Source of the DNA: a bacterium
GTDB taxonomy: Bacteria; Desulfobacterota; Deferrisomatia; Deferrisomatales; Deferrisomataceae
Direction: 5' to 3'
Assembly (NCBI GenBank): GCA_027021615.1
Contig: JALUTY010000114.1
Span: forward strand, 19,771-83,770
Length of the DNA stretch: 64,000 nt
Made by a program: the position numbers and the translations under genes. This document shows, one piece after another, positions 33,756 through 42,841 of the stretch. Below the pieces are notes generated by a model, which did not search any database, had not been told where the DNA came from, and saw nothing but the letters and a program-made list of their open reading frames with translations. The stretch's first letter is position 1. Every line of letters begins with the position of its first letter.

Positions 33756-35200
33756 GGTCCGGCCCCCAGCTTCTCGCGCACCAGCCGGTTCACCGCCTGG
33801 GGGTCGGCCTTACCCTTGGTGGCCCGCATCACCTGGCCCACGAAGAACCCCAGGAGCTTGGTCTTCCCGGCCCGGTACGCTTCCACCTCCTTGGGGTTCC
33901 GGGCCAGCACCTCGTCCACCAGGGCCTCGATGGCCGAGGTGTCCGTGATCTGCCTGAGCCCCTTCTCCTCCACCACGACCTCAGGGGGCTTACCCGTCGC
34001 CCACATCTCGTCGAACACGGTCTTGGCGATGTTGGTGGAGATCTCGCCTTTCCTCACCAGGTCGAGCATGCCGGCCAGGTGCTCGGGAGTCACCGGCGCC
34101 TCGGTGATCGGCGGGGCCCCCTCCTTGTTCAGCTCCCGGAGCACATAGCCCATGATCCAGTTCGCCACGGCCTTGGGGTTGTGGTGAAGCCGGACCGCGG
34201 CCTCGAAGTAGTCGGCCAGGTCGCGGCTCTGGCACAGGAGGTCGGCGTCCTGGGCGGGCAGCCCGTGCTCGTCCTGGAACCGGCGGCGTTTGTCGTCCGG
34301 AAGTTCGGGCAGGTCGGCCTGGACCCGCTCGATCCAGGCCGGGTCGATCACCACGGGGGGCAGGTCCGGGTCCGGGAAGTACCGGTAGTCGTGGGCCTCC
34401 TCCTTGGACCGCATGGACAGGGTGATGCCCTTCTGGGTGTCGAACAGCCGGGTCTCCTGGACCACCTCGCCCCCGGTCTCCAGCAGGTCGATCTGGCGCT
34501 CCGCCTCGTAGGCAAGGGCCTGCTCCAGGAACTTGAACGAGTTGAGGTTCTTGATCTCGGTGCGGGTGCCGAGCCGGGTCTCCCCTTTGGGGCGCACGGA
34601 CACGTTGGCGTCCACCCGCAGGCTGCCCTCGTTCATGTTGCCGTCGCACACCCCCAGGTACACCAGGATCTCGCGGAGCCTGCGCACGTACTCCGCGGCC
34701 TCCTTGGGGCTTCGGATGTCCGGCTCGCTCACGATCTCGATGAGCGGCACACAGGCCCGGTTCAGGTCCACCAGGCTGTAGTCGGCTCCGGGGGTCTCGG
34801 GGTGGAGGAGCTTGCCCGCGTCCTCCTCCATGTGGATCCGGGTAATGCCGATCCGCTTGGCCCCGCCGTCGGCGCCGGTGACCTCGAGCCAGCCGTGCTC
34901 GAGGATCGGCAGCTCGTACTGGCTGATCTGGTAGCCCTTGGGAAGGTCGGGGTAGAAGTAGTTCTTCCGGGCGAACCGGCTGAACGGGGCCACCCGGCAG
35001 TGGGTGGCCAGGGCCACCTTGAGGGTGTACTCCACCACCTTCCGGTTCAGTACCGGAAGCGCGCCCGGAAGCCCCATGCACACGGGGCACACCTGGGAGT
35101 TGGGCTCGGCCCCGAACCGGGCGGAGCACCCGCAGAAGATCTTGGTGTCGGTCAGAAGCTGCGCGTGGACCTCGAGGCCCACAACCATTTCCCACGCCAT
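33752..35200 (-). CDS. gatB: Aspartyl/glutamyl-tRNA amidotransferase subunit B
   Basis: 482 residues. The N-terminal GatB kinase-like domain starts [20 protein letters not shown] and has paired zinc cysteines (CGCS and CPVCMGLPG). Helical and YqeY-like C-terminal domains follow, ending in [17 protein letters not shown]. GatCAB converts misacylated Glu-tRNA-Gln and/or Asp-tRNA-Asn to the correct amide form, implying that this organism lacks one or both direct synthetases. Sits 60 bases downstream of gatA. Confidence 0.95.
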
Positions 35201-35260
35201 CGTCGGCTCCTGGGTGCCGTGAGTCTAAAAGTCATACTTCCTGCGCGGTTCGAACCCTCC

Positions 35261-36715
35261 CTACCCGAGGGCCGGCTTCGGCCGTTTGATCCCGGCGGCC
35301 TGCTCGTAGGCGTAGGCCGCCCGCAGCAGGATCTCCTCCTCGAACGGGCCCGCCAGCAGCTGAAACCCCATGGGCAGGCCCTGGGCCGTGAACCCGCACG
35401 GCACGTTGATACCGGGCAGGCCGGCCAGGTTCGCCGGGATCGTGAAGATGTCGTTCAGGTACATCTGCAGGGGGTCGTCCACCTTCTCGCCCAGCCGGAA
35501 CGCCGGGGTGGGGGTGGTCGGGCAGGCGATCACGTCCACCTGCTGGAACGCTCTGCGGAAGTCCTCGGCCACCCGGGCGCGGACCTTCTGGGCCTTGAGG
35601 TAGTACGCGTCATAGTACCCGGCCGACAGGGCGTAGGTGCCCAGCATGATCCGGCGCTTCACCTCGGGCCCGAACCCGGCGGCCCGGGTCTTGCGGTAGG
35701 TGTCGATCAGGTCCTCGCCGGCCACCCGCAGGCCGTACTTCACTCCGTCGTACCGAGCCAGGTTCGAGCTCGCCTCGGCCGGCGCGATGAGGTAGTAGGT
35801 GGCCACGGCGTAGCCCGTGTGAGGCAGGCTCACCTCCCGCACCTCGGCGCCCAGGTCCTCCAGCACCCCCACGGCCCGGCGCACCGCCGCCTCCACCTCG
35901 GGATCGAGCCCCTCGATGAAGTACTCCCGGGGAACCCCCACCCTGAGGCCCCTCACCTCCGGCTGCAGGTCTCGCAGGGCCGGCACCGGCCGGTCGATGC
36001 TGGTGGAGTCCAGGGGGTCGTGGCCGGCGATCGCCTCCAGCACCCACCCCGCGTCGGCCACGTCCGCGGTCAGCGGGCCGATCTGGTCCAGGCTCGAGGC
36101 GAACGCCACCAGCCCATACCGGCTCACCCGGCCGTAGGTGGGCTTGAGCCCCACCACGCCGCACAGGGCTGCGGGCTGGCGGATCGATCCGCCGGTGTCC
36201 GACCCCAGGGCGGCCGCGGCGAGGCCGGCGGCCACGGCCGCCGCGCTCCCCCCGCTCGATCCCCCCGGCACCCGCTCGGGGTCCCAGGGGTTGCGCACGG
36301 GGCCAAAGGCCGAGGTCTCGTTGGACGAGCCCATGGCGAACTCGTCCATGTTCAGCTTGCCCAGGAACACCGCCCCGGCCTGTCGGAGCCGGGCCACCAC
36401 TGTGCCGTCGTAGGGGGGCACGAAGCCCTCCAGGATCCGGGAGCCGCACGTGGTGCGCACCCCCTCGGTGATCAGCAGGTCCTTGAGCCCCACCGGGATC
36501 CCCGTGAGGGGACCGGCCTGGCCGCTACGGATCCGGCGGTCCGCCGCCCGGGCCATCTCGAGGGCGAGCTCGGCCGTGACCGTGATGTAGGCGTTGATCC
36601 GCGGGTTCCACCCCTCGATCCGGTCCAGGTAGGCCCGGACGAGGTCCTCGCTGGTGACCTCGCCCCGGTCCAGGAAGGCCCGCAGCTCTCGTATGGTCCG
36701 TCCAACCAGGTCCAT
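35261..36715 (-). CDS. gatA: Aspartyl/glutamyl-tRNA amidotransferase subunit A
   Basis: 484 residues of the amidase-signature family. Catalytic lysine is in [10 protein letters not shown], the serine pair in [15 protein letters not shown] and [16 protein letters not shown], then the [17 protein letters not shown] block. The subunit hydrolyses glutamine and passes the ammonia to GatB. ATG at 36715 is chosen over 36730 because GGGAG lies just before it and the protein then begins at the family's usual point. The gene starts 11 bases after gatC. Confidence 0.95.
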   Translation of the reverse strand: MDLVGRTIRELRAFLDRGEVTSEDLVRAYLDRIEGWNPRINAYITVTAELALEMARAADRRIRSGQAGPLTGIPVGLKDLLITEGVRTTCGSRILEGFVPPYDGTVVARLRQAGAVFLGKLNMDEFAMGSSNETSAFGPVRNPWDPERVPGGSSGGSAAAVAAGLAAAALGSDTGGSIRQPAALCGVVGLKPTYGRVSRYGLVAFASSLDQIGPLTADVADAGWVLEAIAGHDPLDSTSIDRPVPALRDLQPEVRGLRVGVPREYFIEGLDPEVEAAVRRAVGVLEDLGAEVREVSLPHTGYAVATYYLIAPAEASSNLARYDGVKYGLRVAGEDLIDTYRKTRAAGFGPEVKRRIMLGTYALSAGYYDAYYLKAQKVRARVAEDFRRAFQQVDVIACPTTPTPAFRLGEKVDDPLQMYLNDIFTIPANLAGLPGINVPCGFTAQGLPMGFQLLAGPFEEEILLRAAYAYEQAAGIKRPKPALG

Positions 36716-36726
36716 GGTCGTCTCCC

Positions 36727-37017
36727 TCATGCCTCGATCACCTTGGGCACCCGGAAACAGCCGTCCTCCGCCTCGGGGGCGTTGGCCAGCACCGTCTCCT
36801 GCCCGAGGGGCGGCCGGACCCGGTCCTCCCGGAAGGCGTTCACGGCCTCGTGCACGTGGGCCATGGGCTCGGTATCCGAGAGGTCGAGCTCGTCCAGCTT
36901 GGCCACATAGTCGAGGATCGCGGAGAGCTGACCCGCAAACCCCTTGATCTCCTCGTCCGTGAGATCGAGCCGCGCCAGTCGTGCCACGTGCAGGACGTCT
37001 TCGCGTGGGATGCCCAT
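36727..37017 (-). CDS. gatC: Aspartyl/glutamyl-tRNA amidotransferase subunit C
   Basis: 96 residues: [24 protein letters not shown], then [22 protein letters not shown] and a C-terminal RVPKVIE. This matches GatC, the small stabilising subunit. The ATG at 37017 has TAGGAG upstream and gives the typical N-terminus; an in-frame start at 37053 is less likely. First gene of the gatCAB-mtnA operon. Confidence 0.93.
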   Translation of the reverse strand: MGIPREDVLHVARLARLDLTDEEIKGFAGQLSAILDYVAKLDELDLSDTEPMAHVHEAVNAFREDRVRPPLGQETVLANAPEAEDGCFRVPKVIEA

Positions 37018-37069
37018 GGAACCGCTCCTATCAGATCGTTTGCGTGCGATCACCCTCGGGAAGCCCGCA

Positions 37070-37099
37070 AACCTAGCACGAGGGTTTCGGGTGGGGCAA
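37070..37099 (-). promoter_or_regulatory. Possible promoter of the gatCAB-mtnA operon
   Basis: On the minus strand TTGCCC (37094-37099) and, 18 bases on, TAGGTT (37070-37075) preceded by a TG. Matches are partial. The remainder of the divergent gap up to 37373 shows no other recognisable feature. Confidence 0.3.
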
Positions 37100-37373
37100 G
37101 GCGCTGCCGGAGAGGGGAGGGGCGCAGCAGGAGAAGATCGGGGGTGCAGCAGTGGCCCGTGCGTGTTACACTACACAGCAGTAGGGGTGGGCCCTCAGAG
37201 GTTGCGATTCTGGTGGAGCGTTTTTCTCGGTTCTGGAAAGTCTTGCGGACGGGGTGGTGGTCGGAGCCGACGGAAGGGTGCAACTGCCCGGATGGGGGCG
37301 GTGGCAAAGAGGAGGCCCCGTTTCATCCGCTTCCGGAGAGCCCCGGTTCGTCGCAGGCAGGGGGAGGTGACGG

Positions 37374-38300
37374 GTGCGCCGGTGGTGGTTCGTAATCCTT
37401 TTGCTGGTTGTGGGGTCGGGTGGGGTTGCTCGGGCCTCCGAGGTCGTCATCGTGCAGAGCGCGAGGATCCGGCCCTACGAGGAGGCGCGGCAGGCCTTTC
37501 GAGAGGCGTTGTCCCGCCAGCCCGCGGTCTCCGGGGCCAAGACCCTCCACCCCCACCAGTTTACCGAGTTCGTGCTTACGGATGGCGGAGGGCGTGAGGC
37601 CGCGGCTCGGTTTCTTGTTTCCCACCCTGTCGATCTCATCCTGGCGATCGGGGGGAAGGCCCTCTCTTTTGCCGACCGGTTCCGCCAGATTCCCCTGGTG
37701 TACACCATGGTACCGGACGCGGGCTCCCGACTGGTCTTTCACGACCGAGCTGCGGGGGTCCCGTTCTCCGTGCCGCCCAGGCGTTGGGTCGAGGTCACCG
37801 AGAGGTGCCTGCCCAGGGCGAGGCGGATCGGGGTGGTCTTCTCCCCAGGGGAGACCGGAGGGTTTGTGCGGGAGGCACGAGCCTTGAGCCGGGTGCAAGG
37901 GATGCAGATCGTGGGCACGGGGGCCCGCTCCGCCCGTGAGGTCCGGGCGCGGCTGGAGGAGCTTCGGGGGCAGATCGACGTGCTCTGGATGCTTCCCGAC
38001 CTGAGGGTGCTCACCCCCCAGACGGCGGAGGCGATGCTGCGGTTCTCTATGGAAGAGCGGGTTCCCGTGGTCACGTTTGCAGAGAAGTACCTCCGCCGGG
38101 GCGCCATGATCGCCCTCGTGCCCGATTATCGGCGAATGGGAGAGGCGGCAGCCGCGTTGGCCGAGAGGCTGCTGCGGGGGGGAAGCTTGAAAACGGGTCG
38201 ACGCGAGGTGACCCGGCGCACCAGGGTTCGGGTGAACGCCGGCATCGCAAAGAAGCTCGGCGCGTTCCTCGACACCGCCTGGCTGGGCGGTGGCGACTGA
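37374..38300 (+). CDS. ABC_sub_bind-type periplasmic binding protein
   Basis: 308 residues starting at GTG, with a signal peptide (RRWWFVILLLVVGSGGVARA). It resembles the ABC_sub_bind family (PF04392, tryptophan/tyrosine-binding-like proteins): an early SEVVIVQSARIRPYEEA strand, VDLILAIGGKALSFA in the middle, RIGVVFSPGETGGFV and a late VPVVTFAEKYLRRGAMIALVPDYRRMGE. No ABC permease or ATPase genes are near. A histidine kinase follows 29 bases later, so it more probably feeds a ligand signal to that kinase. Confidence 0.75.
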   Translation: MRRWWFVILLLVVGSGGVARASEVVIVQSARIRPYEEARQAFREALSRQPAVSGAKTLHPHQFTEFVLTDGGGREAAARFLVSHPVDLILAIGGKALSFADRFRQIPLVYTMVPDAGSRLVFHDRAAGVPFSVPPRRWVEVTERCLPRARRIGVVFSPGETGGFVREARALSRVQGMQIVGTGARSAREVRARLEELRGQIDVLWMLPDLRVLTPQTAEAMLRFSMEERVPVVTFAEKYLRRGAMIALVPDYRRMGEAAAALAERLLRGGSLKTGRREVTRRTRVRVNAGIAKKLGAFLDTAWLGGGD

Positions 38301-38329
38301 TCCCGGCGCCGGACGCGAGGGTTCCCTCC

Positions 38330-39988
38330 GTGTCGGCCGAGCCCGCCGGCTTGACCTTCCGCACGAGAGTCCTGTTCTACCTCCTGACGTTTGTCCTGCT
38401 TCTCACGGTTGCTCTTGCCGCGCTGCTGATCCAGGCCCAGCGGACCTCCCTGCGCACGCAGTTCGAGGAGGAAGGGCGGACTCTCGTCCACCTGCTCGCC
38501 AACAGTGTGCGGCTGGACGTGTTCGCGGCCGACCAGAAAGCCCTGCTGCGCAGTGCGACCCCCGTGCTCCAGAACCGGAACGTGGAGAAGGTGGTGGTCC
38601 TGGACGCGACGGGAGAGGTTCTGATGAACACGGGGGGAGGGCAGGAGGTCTCCCAGGGGGCACCGGTCCTAGGGATGGGCACGACGGGCGCCGCACCGGG
38701 CGGGGGGGCTGCGGGGGGGCTGCCGAGGGTGGTGCTGCAGGAGGACGGGGAACGGATCGTGTTCTGGCGGGAGGTGCTCGACCGGCTGGCCTACGAGACC
38801 CCTGAGGATCTGTACTTCGATGGTCTGGGAGGGAGTGCGAGCAGGCCGTCCGTCCTGGGGTACGTCGCCGTGGTCCTGTCCAAGGAGGGGCTCCGCCGGG
38901 AGACGAGGGCCGTCGTGGGCCGCGTGGCGGTGGTAGGGGGAGGGTTCTTCCTACTGGGAGGGGTTCTCGCTTTTCTGGTCTCCCGGGAGGCTGCAAAGCC
39001 CCTGGCCCGACTGGTGGGGGCGTTTCGGGAGCAGGGGATCATGGTGGAGTCCCACGACGAGCTCGGTGCCCTCCGGGACACCTTTTCCTCGTTGGTCACG
39101 CGGCTGGAGCACGCGTTCGCCACGATTCGGGAGCTCAAGGAGGGGCTGGAGCAGAAGGTGGACGAGCGAACCCAGGAGCTCGCCCGGGCCAACGACGAGC
39201 TGCGACGGGCCCGGGACCTCCTGGAGGAGAGGGTCCGGGAGCGGACCGCCCAGCTGGAGGCGATGCACCGCCATCTTCGGCAGACCGAGAAGCTCAGCGC
39301 CGTGGGGAAGCTGGCGTCGTCGCTGGCCCACGAGATCAACAACCCTGTCTTCGGGATCAGAAACGTGCTCCAGGAGCTCCATAGAAAACTGGATCTCGAA
39401 CCGGAGGACGCCGAGCTGGTGGCCCTGTCGATCGAGGAGTGCAACCGGATCGCCAAGCTCGTGCGGAGCCTGCGGGAGTTCAACCGGCCGAGCACCGAGA
39501 CCCCCGAGTGGGTCGATGTCCATCGCAGCATCGACACCATGCTTATCCTGTGTAAAAAGCGGTTCGCGCGGCAGCGGATCCGGGTGGAGACCTCGTACTC
39601 GGCCGAGGTGAAGCGGATCTTCGCGGTGGAGGATCAGCTGAAGCAGGTGATCTTGAACCTGCTGACGAACGCGTCCGAGGCCTTGCCCGAAGGGGGGGGG
39701 ACCATCCGGGTCTCCACCGCGGCGTCGAACGGTATCGTGAAAGTCCGAGTCGAGGACACGGGCTGCGGCATTCCCGAGGAGCACCTGGAGCGGGTTTTCG
39801 AGCCGTTCTTCACCACCAAGTCCGCGGCGTCGGGCACCGGCTTGGGGCTGTCGGTGTGCTACGGGATCGTGGAGCGACACGGAGGTCGGATCCAGGTGGA
39901 GAGCAGGGTGGGAGAGGGGACCGCGTTTACGGTGGAGCTGCCGATCGGTGAGGGTGAGGATGAGAGGCCGGATCCTGCTGGTGGATGA
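38330..39988 (+). CDS. Membrane sensor histidine kinase
   Basis: 552 residues. Membrane helix 1 is at about 13-35 and is followed by a periplasmic sensor of about 150 residues with a Gly-rich loop. Helix 2 is near 195-220, then HAMP (about 220-275) and a long coiled coil. The HisKA domain has its phospho-acceptor His at about residue 334 (SSLAHEINNPVFG). The C-terminal ATPase has VILNLLTNASEAL (N box), DTGCGIPEEHLERVFEPFFTT and GTGLGLSVCYGIVERHGG. Its stop lies 29 bases inside the response regulator gene, so the two are translationally coupled. The ligand is probably presented by the upstream periplasmic protein. Confidence 0.9.
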   Translation: MSAEPAGLTFRTRVLFYLLTFVLLLTVALAALLIQAQRTSLRTQFEEEGRTLVHLLANSVRLDVFAADQKALLRSATPVLQNRNVEKVVVLDATGEVLMNTGGGQEVSQGAPVLGMGTTGAAPGGGAAGGLPRVVLQEDGERIVFWREVLDRLAYETPEDLYFDGLGGSASRPSVLGYVAVVLSKEGLRRETRAVVGRVAVVGGGFFLLGGVLAFLVSREAAKPLARLVGAFREQGIMVESHDELGALRDTFSSLVTRLEHAFATIRELKEGLEQKVDERTQELARANDELRRARDLLEERVRERTAQLEAMHRHLRQTEKLSAVGKLASSLAHEINNPVFGIRNVLQELHRKLDLEPEDAELVALSIEECNRIAKLVRSLREFNRPSTETPEWVDVHRSIDTMLILCKKRFARQRIRVETSYSAEVKRIFAVEDQLKQVILNLLTNASEALPEGGGTIRVSTAASNGIVKVRVEDTGCGIPEEHLERVFEPFFTTKSAASGTGLGLSVCYGIVERHGGRIQVESRVGEGTAFTVELPIGEGEDERPDPAGG

Positions 39989-40502
39989 CGAAACGCTGCT
40001 GGTGGTGACCCTGGGGAGGGCTCTCTCGGCATCCGGGTTCGAGGTCGATACGGCAGGCACGGGGGAGGAGGCCTTGGCATCCTTGGATCGACAGGAGTAC
40101 GACGTGATCGTGACCGACCTGCGGATGGAGGGGGAGGACGGCTTTGCCGTGCTTCGCGAGGCCAGGTCCCGGGACCCCCAAGTCTGCGTGGTGGTGATTA
40201 CGGGGTACTCCAACGAGGAGGCGGGCCTGGAGGCCCTGCGTCAGGGCGCGGACGATTACCTGTTCAAACCGTTCCAGCCGGAGGAGCTGGTGCTTCGGGT
40301 CACTCGCCAGGCAGAGAAGCGGGAGCTTCGTAGAAAGGTGCGACGATACGAGAGCCTGCTTGGTGTCTGCCCCCGGTGTGGCCGGTTCCGCTGGGTCCCG
40401 GGGCCGGAAGGGGGGAGGTGGACCGCGTTCTCCGAGCCCGTCGGCTTGGCCCCGGCAGAGCGCATCCGACCCACCCTCTGCCCCGGCTGCGAACACGCCT
40501 GA
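39960..40502 (+). CDS. Response regulator with a C-terminal cysteine (zinc-ribbon-like) tail
   Basis: 180 residues. Receiver domain at residues 1-120 with the acidic pair in LLVDDE, phospho-acceptor Asp53 (VTDLRME), the Thr/Ser switch in VVITGYS and the lysine in YLFKPFQPEE. There is no DNA-binding or GGDEF output. Instead a short helix leads to CPRCGRF and a final CPGCEHA, four cysteines that could bind one zinc. It may act through protein contacts rather than DNA. The ATG at 39960 overlaps the kinase gene. Confidence 0.85.
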   Translation: MRGRILLVDDETLLVVTLGRALSASGFEVDTAGTGEEALASLDRQEYDVIVTDLRMEGEDGFAVLREARSRDPQVCVVVITGYSNEEAGLEALRQGADDYLFKPFQPEELVLRVTRQAEKRELRRKVRRYESLLGVCPRCGRFRWVPGPEGGRWTAFSEPVGLAPAERIRPTLCPGCEHA

Positions 40503-40620
40503 TCCTCTGCCGGGGTTGCCCTCCACTCGTCGGGTTTGATAGCTTTCCGCCGCCTTTGAGGTCTCGCCCGATGGTTTTCGACACCCGATTTTCTGGATGG
40601 TGGGGCAGGAGACGCAATAC

Positions 40621-42603
40621 GTGGGTAACCCTTCGCTTCGCGCGCTCGTCCTCCTGGTGCTTGGGATGGCCTGGGCCCACCCGGCCGGGGCCACCCCTGT
40701 TGCCGGTGCTCCCTTGGTGGCCAGCAGGGATCCGGAGACCGCGTTCGTGCGGCTGTACTTCGACCCCGAGGACCTCGTGGTGTCGGCCACCCGCGCCCCC
40801 AAACCGATCGACCAGGTGGCCGAGAACGTGACCGTGGTCACCGCGGACGAGATCCGCGACATGAACGCCCACACCCTGGGGGACGTGCTCAAGCGGGTTC
40901 CCGGCGTGTTCACCTACACCTTCGGCAACCACTTCGGGGCGACCCCCCTGGCCCACATCCAGGGCTCGGGCGAGCCGAACCCGTTCCGTTACGGCCACGA
41001 GGACCGCCACGTGCTGGTGCTGCTGGACGGGGTGCCCTGGAGCTCCGAGACGGCCGGGCCGTTCCTGAACACGATCCCGGTGGGGCCCATCGAGCGGATC
41101 GAGATCATCAAGGGGCCCGCGTCGTCCACCTGGGGCTCGTCGCTGGGCGGGGTCATCAACGTGATCACCAAGGAGGCCGGCGCCGCGAGGCGCATTCGAG
41201 GGGAGCTGGCCGCGAGCTACGGCGAGCGCCGCTCCTGGGACACCCGGGGGGAGGTGGCGGGAGCGGCCGGGCCGGTGGGCTACTACGCCCAGGCCCAGGC
41301 CCAGAACGCCGAGTGGGACCAGCCCGGCCCCGCCGGGTTCGAGGAGACCAGCGCCTTCGCCAAGGTCGAGGTGCCGGTGACGGGAGCCTCGACCCTGGAC
41401 CTGGCGGCCGGTACCGCGGACGTGGACATCGACGCCGGCCGGCTGGCGAGCCAGTTCGCCCTGGCCCAGAGCGAGGCCCGGGCCGCGTTCGGCCGGGTGG
41501 GGTGGAGCCTCCGGGCCTCGGACCGCCTGGGGCTGCGGCTCGAGGCGTACCGGCTCGAGCAGCGTCTCGAGCAACACAACCAGGAGGACGGCACCTTCGC
41601 GCCCCGGGGCGATCTGCTGATTAACACCCTCTACGACGAGGAGCACACCGGCGTGCAAGCCCGGGCCACCTGGGCCCAGGGCCGGCACGTGGTCGTGGCC
41701 GGGGTGGATTACCGGCACACGGACCTCCGGGCCCGCACCGACTCGGGCGAGTTCTTCCAGAGCCTCGGCAACCCGGCCCGGTTCGAGGTGGAGCCGGGCA
41801 TCGACCGGTGGGGCGTGTACCTCAACGACACGGTCCGGGCCGGCCGGTTCACCCTGGTGCCGGGCGTCCGGTACGACGATAGCTCCCGCACCGACCCGTT
41901 CTGGAGCCCCAGCCTGGGGCTCACCGTGGGGTTGGGGCGGGGTACCCTGCTCCGGGCCGACGCGGCCCGGGGGTTCAGCGCGCCGCCGCTCACATACCTC
42001 GCCAGCGGGGGGATCGACTTCGACCCCAACCCGGACCTGGCCCCGGAGGAGATCTGGTCTTACCAGGTGGGGCTCGAGACCGCGGCCCTGCCCGGCCTGT
42101 GGCTCAAGCTCACGGGGTTCCGCCACGAGGTGGGCGGCGCGATCCGCACCGCCTCCTCGGCCGGGTCCAACCCGAACACCTGGGAGAACCGGGGCACGAT
42201 CTGGCGCACCGGGTACGAGCTGGAGGCGGAGACGGCCCGCCTGGGAGGGGTCACGCTGCGGGGCGGGTTCGCCTGGGTGCGGATCGAGGTCTCGGGCCGG
42301 GACCGGGACCAGGACCAGCACCAGGCCGTGGTGGGCGTGTACTACGACCCCGATCCCGGCCTCCACGCCGAGGCCGTGGGCCGGTACGTGTGGTGGGATT
42401 ACGGCCCCGGCGCGAGCGAGGGGGACCACAACGACTTCCTGTGGGACCTGAACCTGCGCAAGACCCTGACGCTGACGAGGACGGTCACGGCCGACCTGTT
42501 CGCCACCGTGCACAACCTGTTCAACGGCGACGCCATGTACAGCACGGACCGGGGCCAGGAACCACGATGGGTGGAGGCCGGGGTGAGGATGCGTTTTTAC
42601 TAA
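40621..42603 (+). CDS. TonB-dependent outer-membrane receptor
   Basis: 660 residues. A signal peptide precedes a TonB-box-like DLVVSATRAPK and a plug domain: VTVVTADEIRDMNAHTLGDV, VLVLLDGVPWSS, PVGPIERIEIIKGPASSTWG and GVINVITK. A 22-strand barrel follows and ends in the aromatic VRMRFY. BtuB/FepA-like receptors import cobalamin, siderophores or other large ligands. Start GTG at 40621 follows AGGAG nine bases upstream. The gene follows the two-component pair in the same direction and could be its target. The ligand cannot be read from the sequence. Confidence 0.9.
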   Translation: MGNPSLRALVLLVLGMAWAHPAGATPVAGAPLVASRDPETAFVRLYFDPEDLVVSATRAPKPIDQVAENVTVVTADEIRDMNAHTLGDVLKRVPGVFTYTFGNHFGATPLAHIQGSGEPNPFRYGHEDRHVLVLLDGVPWSSETAGPFLNTIPVGPIERIEIIKGPASSTWGSSLGGVINVITKEAGAARRIRGELAASYGERRSWDTRGEVAGAAGPVGYYAQAQAQNAEWDQPGPAGFEETSAFAKVEVPVTGASTLDLAAGTADVDIDAGRLASQFALAQSEARAAFGRVGWSLRASDRLGLRLEAYRLEQRLEQHNQEDGTFAPRGDLLINTLYDEEHTGVQARATWAQGRHVVVAGVDYRHTDLRARTDSGEFFQSLGNPARFEVEPGIDRWGVYLNDTVRAGRFTLVPGVRYDDSSRTDPFWSPSLGLTVGLGRGTLLRADAARGFSAPPLTYLASGGIDFDPNPDLAPEEIWSYQVGLETAALPGLWLKLTGFRHEVGGAIRTASSAGSNPNTWENRGTIWRTGYELEAETARLGGVTLRGGFAWVRIEVSGRDRDQDQHQAVVGVYYDPDPGLHAEAVGRYVWWDYGPGASEGDHNDFLWDLNLRKTLTLTRTVTADLFATVHNLFNGDAMYSTDRGQEPRWVEAGVRMRFY

Positions 42604-42664
42604 AACATCCAAAAGTATTACCTGATGTGATGCTAAGACTTTCAAGATTATTGCCAGATGTGCT
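42604..42664. repeat. AT-rich repeat edges between the receptor and the MFS gene
   Basis: CATCCAAAAGTATTACC followed by GACTTTCAAGATTATTGCCAG closely resembles the outer edges of the repeats at 47194-47220 (CCTTCAAACGTATTGCCAGG) and 52608-52628 (CCTACCAAAGTATCGCCATG). The palindromic core is absent here. The remaining bases to 42841 contain nothing I can assign. Confidence 0.4.
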
Positions 42665-42841
42665 GGCATGAGTGCATGGAATGCAAACGAAGAACAGACG
42701 ACCGAGGACATCAGTCCGAGTGCGATCTTCGCTGGACCGAACGCTTCCATTACGGAAGCGAGGAGACGCTTCGAAACAAGCCCAAGACGGGCCGGCCTCT
42801 GAGGCGAACGGCTGCGCAGATGGAGAGGATGTTTCTGATAT

